Shown: one piece after another, positions 53,838 to 60,892 of the stretch
How the letters are laid out: the number at the start of each line of letters is the position of its first letter
Position numbering within the stretch: the first letter of the stretch is position 1
Assembly: GCF_037265215.1 (NCBI RefSeq)
Contig: NZ_CP147737.1
Coordinates: 2,450,001 to 2,514,000 of the forward strand
Direction of reading: 5' to 3'
From: Xenorhabdus griffiniae
GTDB taxonomy: Bacteria; Pseudomonadota; Gammaproteobacteria; Enterobacterales; Enterobacteriaceae
DNA: 64,000 nt
Position numbers and translations under genes: made by a program
Notes under the pieces: model-generated
The model's input: only the letters and a program-made list of their open reading frames with translations
The model's database searches: none
Told to the model about the DNA's origin: nothing

Positions 53838-54695
53838 TCATTTATATCCAAACTTACATGGACAGGTGAGACGACAATATGCAGGAGAAGTAAACAATAT
53901 TTCTCTAGCACGGTGTAGACTCTCTAAAATATCATTAATGTCGAAGTTGGAATCTCTTTCCAAGACAATACCATGAGGTACAATTCTAGAGCATAGATAT
54001 TCAAGTAACTCCCATACTGGAGTTCCTATTGTATGCCCATGACTATCTATTAATAACTCATCATGGACATATCCTCCAGCTATATGAACTTCTATTATTG
54101 AATTCAAATTTATTTTTTCCAAAAAATCATAAGGATCGTAATTATGATTTTTAGAATTAATATAAAGATTGTTTACATCAAGCAACAATCCGCATCTACT
54201 TTCCTTAATAATATCATTTATAAATTTGCACTCACTATATTCATTGTCAGGAAAATCAAAATAATACGAAATGTTTTCTATTAAAAATGGTATATTAACA
54301 GATGAACAGATTTCTTTTATTTTTAATATTATTCTTTTTTTATTATATAAATTCCTCCTAATAGGCATCAATTGATCTATATCAAAATCATTTATTTTTG
54401 TATATGCCAAGTGATCACTAAACCATAATGGAGATAATTTATTTATGATATTTACTGTTTCTTTTAAATACCTTAAATCCATATCTTCATGAGCACCTAT
54501 AGATGATTTCAATCCATGTAGAACACAATGCTTTTTGGTTAAAATTTCTTGCAAAGATAAAGGAATATCTTTAGATAAAAAAAACAATTCAGTGATAATT
54601 TCTATAAAATCAAAAGAATTAATATTATTTAATAACTCATTACCTATTTCAGTGCGATAGTTAATCCCGATACCATATGGAAGATTTTCTAACAT
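53838..54695 (-). CDS. MNIO-family (DUF692) iron-dependent oxidative enzyme
   Basis: 285 residues from the ATG at 54695 (MLENLPYGIGINY), preceded by AGGGGA; a 14-codon longer reading lacks a better signal. DUF692 hallmarks in order: GIGINYRTEI, VLHGLKSSIGA, FSDHLAY, LIENISYYF, LLLDVNNLYINSKNH, EVHIAGGY, DSHGHTIGTPVWELL, and VLERDSNF. The family uses two or three irons on a TIM barrel (MbnB, TglH, ChrH, BufB) and commonly oxidises or rearranges cysteine residues in RiPP precursors. It follows its partner gene by about 20 bp when that gene is read in the corrected frame. Odd feature: a C-terminal tail with three cysteines (YCRLTCPCKFGYK) outside the barrel core. Substrate is most likely the peptide at 58167-58292. 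Confidence 0.92.
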   Translation of the reverse strand: MLENLPYGIGINYRTEIGNELLNNINSFDFIEIITELFFLSKDIPLSLQEILTKKHCVLHGLKSSIGAHEDMDLRYLKETVNIINKLSPLWFSDHLAYTKINDFDIDQLMPIRRNLYNKKRIILKIKEICSSVNIPFLIENISYYFDFPDNEYSECKFINDIIKESRCGLLLDVNNLYINSKNHNYDPYDFLEKINLNSIIEVHIAGGYVHDELLIDSHGHTIGTPVWELLEYLCSRIVPHGIVLERDSNFDINDILESLHRAREILFTSPAYCRLTCPCKFGYK

Positions 54696-54715
54696 ATTAA
54701 TTCCCCTTTCTATTT

Positions 54716-55590
54716 TTAATGCACACTTGAAAACCATCTAATCACACCAAGTGATTCTAACTGATTAAATATTAAATTCACTTTCAAATAATCATCATCT
54801 GATAACATTGATGGAAATATTTCATCAACAATTTCTTTATAAGATGAGTGGGAATTACATTTTTTATTAACTTTATTAATAGTGAACTTACCTTTATCGT
54901 CCTGACTTTCTGATCATGCCAAGAAATATAAGTTAAAATATTACTCTCCTCATTTTTTAAAATTTCTTTACACGATAATTCTATGTCTATATTATCATTT
55001 TCTCTCAGTTTTGCTATCAACGTTACTATATCAAAGTCATAAGTATGATAAACTGGATTTGACATTAACATAGGATAACCTAAATCACTTTTAGAACCTG
55101 ATATTAATAATGGACTATATCTTTTTTCCTTAGCGTTATTTAATACTTCAAGAATACTAGTTTCATAGCGAATAACTTCAAAAATGAAAAATTCATTATC
55201 GGAATAAAATAATAAATCTTTATTTTCTATATATTTAATAAAATCCAGCGCATATAAATAAGCATCATTCCATCTATGATTAGATAATGTATTACGAAAG
55301 TCAATCCACTTTATATTCAATGTTCTTTCCCCCATTATTTTTGCTGACAAAGGAAAAAACAAAAGAACTCTCTTATATAATCTTTTATCTAAAATTTCAC
55401 TTAATATTCTAATGCTTTTTTTCTGAATCATGACTACATTATGAATAATATCTTTAATTTCATCAGGTATGTTGAAGTTAGGAATGTCAAATTTTTGGGT
55501 ATATATATAGTACTCCAATGATCGTGTATTAGTAACCAAATAACCGATCAAATATTGAATCATTGCTTCCTTTTCTTTTATTTTCATCAT
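54716..55590 (-). CDS. MNIO partner protein (MbnC/TglI/DUF2063-like), frame change near the 3' end
   Basis: Probable recognition partner that brings the precursor to the MNIO enzyme. The first frame gives 268 residues to 54784, with the partner-type segment SNPVYHTYDFDIVTLIAKLR followed by SNILTYISWHDQKVRTIKVS. After LIKLIK its last residues (YFHQCYQMMII) look foreign. From the A-run at 54860-54865 the -1 frame stays open and reads KCNSHSSYKEIVDEIFPSML, then NLIFNQLESLGVIRWF, a winged-helix-like end, stopping at 54716, just 20 bp before the MNIO start. The joined protein would be about 291 residues. A AAA AAT at 54859-54865 is a canonical slippery heptamer. The start overlaps the cupin stop (ATGATGA). 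Family assignment is by motif resemblance and context. Confidence 0.72.
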
Positions 55591-56387
55591 GATTTCCTTC
55601 TATATAGTTTATCATTACCCTCTTTAATTTTAATTAGAATATCACCCGATAGAACAGACTCCAACAGAGATGAATATTTTTCAGATTTATTTACATCAAG
55701 CCTAATCATTTTTTTATAAGATTTTAATTTAATTGATGGAGTGCCTAGGATAAATATTTTCTCCAATATATCAAATTGAAGGTCTGAATTTAATTTATCA
55801 GAAATCAATAAACATGAAGTCAAATTACGCAATACTACCATTGAGTAATCAATATTATCATAGGGATCATTTTTTCCTAACCATACGGTGTCGCCATTTT
55901 TACCTGCTCTCATGTCAGAGTCACAGAAAATATGTAGAGTAACGCTATATTCAGATAAGTCGGGATCACCCAATGTATGGATACATGGTGGTATTAAATA
56001 ACCAGTTTTTCCTTCACTTGCAATTAGCTCTTTATTAACTGTTATTTCTTTATTTACTTTTTCAAAAATTTTTATTTTTATTTTATTGTACATCACTCCA
56101 CTTACGCTCCACGTATTATGTTGGTGTGGTTGGTTTTCACTTTTAGGATTCCACAAAAAAATATTCATCCTCCATTTATTTTTATAATCAATATAAAGTG
56201 GTTTATTTTCATTGTGGTTTATAATATTTCTAGTGTTTTCAATAAGCTCATTAACACAATCATTCAAAAAAAATTCATTTACAATTGCTATAGATACAAT
56301 ACTTCTGATATTATTTATCATATCAGGTACACTTTGTGCTGATGTAATTTCGTGGTTTATTTTTTTTATAAAATCAATAAGCTTCAT
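55587..56387 (-). CDS. Cysteine-dioxygenase-like cupin protein
   Basis: 266 residues from the ATG at 56387 (MKLIDFIKKINHEI), with a G-rich ribosome site a few bases upstream. A helical N-terminus is followed by a cupin core with WNPKSENQPHQHNTWSVSGV: H88 and H90 form the HxH of the metal site and H137 in PPCIHTLG supplies the third ligand, with a later LHIF strand (SLHIY-like in the family). This is the 3-His facial triad pattern of thiol dioxygenases, which oxidise cysteine or related thiols. In this cluster it may act on cysteine, a peptidyl thiol or a released thiol fragment. It overlaps the next gene by 4 bp. Function beyond fold is inferred. Confidence 0.65.
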   Translation of the reverse strand: MKLIDFIKKINHEITSAQSVPDMINNIRSIVSIAIVNEFFLNDCVNELIENTRNIINHNENKPLYIDYKNKWRMNIFLWNPKSENQPHQHNTWSVSGVMYNKIKIKIFEKVNKEITVNKELIASEGKTGYLIPPCIHTLGDPDLSEYSVTLHIFCDSDMRAGKNGDTVWLGKNDPYDNIDYSMVVLRNLTSCLLISDKLNSDLQFDILEKIFILGTPSIKLKSYKKMIRLDVNKSEKYSSLLESVLSGDILIKIKEGNDKLYRRKS

Positions 56388-56478
56388 AATACCCCCGTAA
56401 AAACACGTTTGCATAACTAAAATAGTTATATTATTAAACGTTATTAATTTTAATAATGGTTAATTGATAAATAAATAT

Positions 56479-58065
56479 TTAACAATCATAAGAAAATTCA
56501 GTTAGAGTTTGGCCTCCTAAAATATTACGTTGTAATTTTCCTGCGCTGTTTCGCGGTAAAGAATCCATAAACTCAATTCGTTCTATATGCTTATGTGGAA
56601 AATCAATCCATCTATTTTTTACTGAATTGAAAATTCTTTCTTCTAGGGAAGGAGATATGATTACTTTATCTTTACATACAACACATGCTTTTAATATAAT
56701 TACATTATTTTCATTTGTTTCCCCAATGACTGCACATTCTAAAACCTCATTATTTTTTAATATCACATTTTCTATCTCATAAGGAGATATCCATTCACCA
56801 CAGCCTTTTTTGATCATATCATCTGCTCGACCAAAATATGTAAGGTAACCATTATAAATGCTAAACATGTCATTACTAACATGCCAACCGTTATTAAAAG
56901 ATTGTTCACTTCTCTCTACATCATTTAAATATTCACAAGCAACACTTGGACCTCGAATACAAAGTCTACCAATTCCTTTTTCATTAACTTCATTTCCCTT
57001 CTCATCAATTATTTTAACCTGAAAACCACTTAAACATTTACCTGCTGTCTGTGGTTTTGTATCTTCTTGAGTATTAGATATAAAAATGTGGCCTACCTCT
57101 GTAGAACCAAAACCATCTAAAAGTGGACTTCCTATTTCTTTATTCCACTTTTCTAAAAGAATAGGTGATAAAACCTCTCCAGCAGAAGTAGATATACGCA
57201 AAGACTTTAGCTTTTTTTTCCTATTGTCACTAAGTAATTCAGATATCATTCTTGGTGTTCCAAGAAATATCGTTGGATTTAAACTTTCAGTTAACTCTAT
57301 GATTTTTACATATGTTGTTTTTTCTTTAAAAAGAATACATGATGCACCATATATGAAACTAAATAGTAATGCTCCACCCAATGCATAACCAAAGGTTAGT
57401 TTAGGAACTGCTAGCACTTTATCAGTAGAATTCATATGCAAAACATTTTCAGAAAAAGCATAAGCACAGTGTAAAATATCTCGATGACGTCTAGGTATTA
57501 CTTTAGTTCTTCCCGTCGTACCCGAACTAAGTAAAGCATATGCATAGTTATCAGCACTTGCATGGCTGATCAAAAAATCATTCGATTGGTTTTCTATTGC
57601 TATTTCTAAATAAGATGGGTTTAAATGGAAGTCTCCAGTGAAAATAGTTCTAATTCCATTGATTATTTCTGGAGATAGTTTTCTTTTCTTTTCTATTTCA
57701 TGGTCAATGATTAATACTTCCGCATTTATTTTTTGTATTATATCATTTAGTTCTACCAATTCATTAATGGGATTACTTAATATAGCCATAGCATCACATG
57801 CTATAATTGCAAAGAAGCTTATTACGAATGCAGGTGTATCAGAAATAGATAATATTACTCTAGTTTTACTCTTTATACCGATTGATTTAAAATAGTTTGA
57901 TGTTTTTGAAATCTTTTCTGATAGTTCTTGGTAAGTAAAATTTTTTCCATTATATGATATAGCTACATTACCCCCCCTGCCTTCTCTAATATTACGGAAA
58001 ACAAGAAAGTCAGTTAAGTTCAAATAATCATTTTTCAATGACTCTTCCAAATAGATATTTTTCAT
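56479..58065 (-). CDS. Aryl-acid AMP/CoA ligase (benzoate-CoA-ligase-like)
   Basis: 528-residue ANL-superfamily enzyme. P-loop LLSSGTTGRTKVIPRRH (core at 180-188), motif DGFGSTEVGH, and the C-terminal lysine in PRNSAGKLQR (K510) are intact. Overall pattern (LAVPKLTFGYALGGALLF) is closest to benzoate-CoA ligases. No carrier protein gene is seen in the cluster, so the activated acid would go to CoA or directly to an amine or thiol. The obvious substrate is 3-hydroxyanthranilate from the PhzE/PhzD/SDR genes downstream; this is inference. Start ATG preceded by AGGGTG. First gene after the precursor and its stem-loop. Confidence 0.85.
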   Translation of the reverse strand: MKNIYLEESLKNDYLNLTDFLVFRNIREGRGGNVAISYNGKNFTYQELSEKISKTSNYFKSIGIKSKTRVILSISDTPAFVISFFAIIACDAMAILSNPINELVELNDIIQKINAEVLIIDHEIEKKRKLSPEIINGIRTIFTGDFHLNPSYLEIAIENQSNDFLISHASADNYAYALLSSGTTGRTKVIPRRHRDILHCAYAFSENVLHMNSTDKVLAVPKLTFGYALGGALLFSFIYGASCILFKEKTTYVKIIELTESLNPTIFLGTPRMISELLSDNRKKKLKSLRISTSAGEVLSPILLEKWNKEIGSPLLDGFGSTEVGHIFISNTQEDTKPQTAGKCLSGFQVKIIDEKGNEVNEKGIGRLCIRGPSVACEYLNDVERSEQSFNNGWHVSNDMFSIYNGYLTYFGRADDMIKKGCGEWISPYEIENVILKNNEVLECAVIGETNENNVIILKACVVCKDKVIISPSLEERIFNSVKNRWIDFPHKHIERIEFMDSLPRNSAGKLQRNILGGQTLTEFSYDC

Positions 58066-58123
58066 AAAGGCAAAACACCCTATTAGTTATTAAATTTAAT
58101 TATTAATCACGTTAATATATAAA

Positions 58124-58157
58124 TAACAGAGGGCAACATAATTATTGCCCTCTGTTA
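58124..58157 (-). terminator. Perfect stem-loop between precursor and biosynthetic genes
   Basis: TAACAGAGGGCAA and TTGCCCTCTGTTA form a perfect 13-bp stem with an 8-nt loop, starting 10 bp after the precursor stop. It probably acts as a partial terminator and 3' stabiliser, giving excess precursor mRNA over the enzyme genes, as is common in RiPP operons. No long T-run follows, so read-through is likely. Confidence 0.8.
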
Positions 58158-58166
58158 ATAATGATA

Positions 58167-58292
58167 TTAAGAACAGCTTAAGCAAGCCAATCCTGCTGCT
58201 TCAATTTGTTCTAATACTTCAATTAATTCTATAGATTCAATCTCTCTGATAGCTTGACTTTGTACATTTTGAATATCAGATTTTCTGTCCAT
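58167..58292 (-). CDS. 41-residue RiPP-like precursor peptide ending in ACLSCS
   Basis: ATG at 58292 with AGAGG 7-8 nt upstream. The peptide begins MDRKSDIQNVQSQ, continues with an acidic amphipathic stretch (REIESIELIEVLEQIEAAG) and ends LACLSCS, then TAA. Charged helical leader plus a short C-terminal core with two cysteines and two serines is typical of a RiPP precursor. It is the first gene of an operon containing an MNIO (DUF692) enzyme and its partner, which classically modify cysteines near the C-terminus. It is set off from the next gene by a stem-loop, and its promoter region holds operator-like repeats. Not recognised as a known precursor family. Confidence 0.82.
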   Translation of the reverse strand: MDRKSDIQNVQSQAIREIESIELIEVLEQIEAAGLACLSCS

Positions 58293-58392
58293 ATGTACCT
58301 CTTAAAATCGAATTATTCAATATTGGTGATTTATATAGATGAAATAACTCTAATATAGAAATTCATCTTTACCCAACTTAAAACACTGATGA

Positions 58393-58431
58393 CTTGCTGT
58401 CAAAGTAATCAGACAACTTGTTGTCAATGTG
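58393..58431 (-). promoter_or_regulatory. Paired direct repeats upstream of the precursor gene
   Basis: ACTTGCTGTCAAAGT (58393-58407) and ACTTGTTGTCAATGT (58417-58431) match at 13 of 15 positions with a 24-bp period. Read on the minus strand each contains TTGACA, so the proximal copy (TGTCAA at 58399-58404) could be a -35 box with a weak -10 downstream. The palindrome GACAACTTGTTGTC (58413-58426) overlaps the distal copy. Together they look like an operator for the precursor promoter, about 100-140 bp before its ATG. Confidence 0.5.
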
Positions 58432-58951
58432 TTTAACTTATACTCATACACAGAATTTTAAGCGATAACTGTATATTTTAGATATAAAAAAGGCTTCATT
58501 TATGATCTGATTATCGTCGCCAAACAAACCATCAAAACCACGGATGAAACCTGTGACAATCACCGCTATAAAACATCAATTTATGCCATTTTTTCATGAC
58601 GTTTCTTTGCAAAAAATAGCGTTTTAGTGTGGATTTACCCAACGTGTCAGAAATATTAAGCCCAGTACCTTGTTCCTCAGCACAGGTAAAATTACGTCTA
58701 TTGTCCGGCTACATCAGAAATTTAATAGTCAGAGCGATACACCATAACAAATTAGTTATCGACTTTTTTACAATCAGTTACGTAAATCTGCTTTTGAAGC
58801 ATTTGTGAAGAGCATCGTCAGATTTATCATGGCACAAAGGGTTGAAAAATAGCTTTAGACACCAAAAAATTAGCCAAATTTAAAAATGTGCTCCTTCAAG
58901 AGGATTGTTCATTTAAAATCCATCCGGGAGCAGATGCTGGGGATTAGCCTG
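58432..58951. other. Noncoding, probably degenerate DNA
   Basis: 520 bp with no convincing gene. Mixed composition and proximity to the IS66 remnant suggest decayed mobile-element or former coding sequence, but I recognise nothing specific. Confidence 0.4.
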
Positions 58952-59092
58952 TTACCGGAGCTGTTTTATCCAATAATAAAACGTAGCCAGATTAATCTCC
59001 TGGTGCCGACAAAACGCAGTCACCATCAGACCGCTCTGTTTCTGAACCTCGGTAACCGTTACCCAATGTTGTTGTTTTTCAGTTAATGCCAT
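58952..59092 (-). pseudogene. IS66-family TnpA-type remnant
   Basis: 46 codons from ATG 59092, after a strong AGAAGGAGA site: MALTEKQQHWVTVTEVQKQ, then SGLMVTAFCRHQEINLATFY and YWIKQLR. This is the helix-turn-helix pattern of the small IS66 OrfA/TnpA (SGLSxxxFCxxxxISxxxFxYWxxxL). It stops at a TAA right after the HTH, about half the normal length; no TnpB or TnpC is nearby. Confidence 0.7.
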
Positions 59093-59176
59093 GGTGGTTC
59101 TCCTTCTCAATAAAAGAGAGCACACTATGACAAAAGATTAATCAGCCGGATATGTGGGATTAATTAGGCGCTTACG

Positions 59177-59455
59177 TTAAAAGGATGTACACCCACCATC
59201 CAACAACGCCTGTTCATTACAACGACGACCGTTCGCCAGCTGGCAAACAGGAACTTGGTGACCATTCAATTGCTTGGTTAATGCCGGAATTCCCCCTGCA
59301 TCAGAACAACTTTCACTGGCATCTTTACTCAGATAAATACCCAGATCAGAATATTGATAGTGTTTGTATCGGCTTGATTGATGGCTGCTGCAACCTGCCA
59401 ATATAGCACCTACCAGCAACAATTTGACAAGGATAACTCCCCGCTTTAACCGCAT
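59177..59455 (-). CDS. DUF333-family lipoprotein
   Basis: 92-residue small lipoprotein. The signal peptide ends in the lipobox LAGC (Cys22 lipidated). The C-terminal half has the DUF333 arrangement: SCSDAGGIPAL, a central VPVCQLANGRRCNEQALLDGGC with paired cysteines. Expected to be anchored in the outer membrane or periplasmic face; the function of the family is unknown. ATG preceded by GGGAG. It lies between an IS66 remnant and a palindromic element. Confidence 0.85.
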   Translation of the reverse strand: MRLKRGVILVKLLLVGAILAGCSSHQSSRYKHYQYSDLGIYLSKDASESCSDAGGIPALTKQLNGHQVPVCQLANGRRCNEQALLDGGCTSF

Positions 59456-59487
59456 ATTTTCTCCCGTTTACTTATCTGATGAGGGTA

Positions 59488-59591
59488 TATACCAATCGCC
59501 TTTCCAGATGCGCCTTATATCTCCCCGCGTAGCGGGAGATATAAACAATCACATTGATTTGCCAGCGGCAACTTGAAGTTAGATTGGTATA
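59488..59591 (-). repeat. MITE-like palindromic intergenic element, diverged copy 2
   Basis: 104 bp bounded by TATACCAATCGCCTTTCCAG and CTTGAAGTTAGATTGGTATA, with central CTCCCCGCGTAGCGGGAG. Ends match copies 1 and 3 but the interior differs (AAACAATCACATTGATTTGCC). It fills the space between the lipoprotein promoter and the 3' end of the SMR gene, ending 2 bp before the SMR stop codon. Confidence 0.8.
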
Positions 59592-59593
59592 GC

Positions 59594-59926
59594 TCAATGC
59601 CCTGTGCTTTTAGAAAACAAATTAATGACTAAAACACCGACAATAATAAGAAGAATACCGATAATTGCCGGTAAATCCAATTTTTGCTGGTACAAAAATA
59701 TACCCGCAATAGAGACTAAAACTATACCAAGGCAAGACCATACAGCATAAGCAATCCCCAAAGGCATCACCTTGACAACTTGTGATAACGCCCAAAATGA
59801 TAAGCAATATCCCATCACCACAACAACAGACGGCACTAAGCGAGTGAAACCATCGGCTGTTTTTAACATTGTTGTCGCTATCACTTCAGACAAAATTGCG
59901 ATAAACAAATAACCCCATACATTCAT
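59594..59926 (-). CDS. emrE: SMR-family multidrug efflux protein, EmrE-like
   Basis: 110-residue four-helix inner-membrane transporter from the ATG at 59926 (MNVWGYLFIAILSEVIATT); the conserved membrane-embedded Glu is in AILSEV. GFTRLVPSVVVV, GIAYAVWSCLGIVLVS, and QKLDLPAIIGILLI then GVLVINLFSKSTGH follow EmrE closely, including the C-terminal STPH-like end. An upstream TTG (59938) is a less likely start. Proton-coupled export of quaternary cations is the family function. Stands alone between two palindromic elements. Confidence 0.92.
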   Translation of the reverse strand: MNVWGYLFIAILSEVIATTMLKTADGFTRLVPSVVVVMGYCLSFWALSQVVKVMPLGIAYAVWSCLGIVLVSIAGIFLYQQKLDLPAIIGILLIIVGVLVINLFSKSTGH

Positions 59927-60169
59927 CTTGCTCACCAAGCCAACGTTATAAGACAGACCAAATTCAAAAAAAACCGCTTAATCTACCATAACTTAAAACA
60001 GAATACCTTAACGAAATGAGGTGTTTTTTCTTTATAAAAAAGAATGATGATGAAAAAATCAAATGTAAATTTGACAAGGAATTATTTAATAAAATAAAAA
60101 TGATTATTTCATTAATCTATCCACATGCATCAATATTATTTCCACCTATAAAAACCACTTCAAATTATT

Positions 60170-60274
60170 TATACCCATCTCACTTCAAGACGCGTGTGAT
60201 TTCTCCCCGCGAAGCGGGGAGAAATCGGGTTTCATATCGTGTTGTAAATTGCAACTTGAAGTTGGATTGGTATA
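60170..60274 (+). repeat. MITE-like palindromic intergenic element, copy 3
   Basis: 105 bp from TATACCCATCTCACTTCAAG to CTTGAAGTTGGATTGGTATA with central CTCCCCGCGAAGCGGGGAG. Interior nearly identical to copy 1 (44700-44804). It is read through by a spurious 121-codon frame starting at 60016, which is not a gene. Confidence 0.85.
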
Positions 60275-60892
60275 TCACAAAAATGACTAAAAGAAATTAT
60301 TCATTTCAATATAGAAAAGATCAGGTAATTATTTCTTTGCGATACAAACACTATAACAGCAACTTAAAAACCAACAGGTAACCATAAAGAAATAAAACCA
60401 GATCATAAGTAATTAAAAAATATAACTCTAACGGATAAAAATATTATAGACTTCACTACAAATGACTATCACTATTGAAACCTGAAAAACTGCGACTATA
60501 AAATCATGAACATGGAATAATGGATAAAAATAATGACTATTTTAAAAAATAAAAACAAACTACGCGAAACAGGATAAATGTCGAAGATATACACTAAAAT
60601 AGACAAAAAATAAAATTTAAACCCTTGGACAAACAATATTAGCTATTTTAAATGAGGGAGAATGCTGAAAGATTGCAAGATTAGTCGTAGTGATACCATG
60701 ATAGCTTATGCCAACACCTATTAAATAAAATAATAACCTGATGTTAAAAACCATAAAACATCAGATATAACGTAATAAATTATGTTAATGCCAAAACATA
60801 AATAAATTAAGGTTAGGCAAACACTGAAATCTACTCATTTGTATCATGAATGACAAATAACTTGTAAACGGAATGCATTCGTATAATTGACT
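60275..60892. other. AT-rich intergenic region before the NRPS
   Basis: 618 bp of very AT-rich DNA without a credible gene. Near its right end is a perfect palindrome GAATGCATTC (60871-60880) followed by TATAAT (60882-60887), immediately before the NRPS ATG; this could be promoter or operator, but the TATAAT is too close to the start unless the transcript is leaderless. Confidence 0.45.

Noticed and set aside
58167..58292. Pearlin-type scaffold (peptide extended by an aminoacyl-tRNA-dependent ligase)
   Set aside because: No lantibiotic-dehydratase-like ligase is encoded nearby, and cysteines are already in the peptide.
58886..59086. 66-codon plus-strand open frame
   Set aside because: Antisense of the IS66-type remnant, which has a strong ribosome site and HTH motif on the minus strand.
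60016..60381. 121-codon plus-strand open frame
   Set aside because: Runs straight through palindromic element copy 3, has no ribosome site and no recognisable domain.
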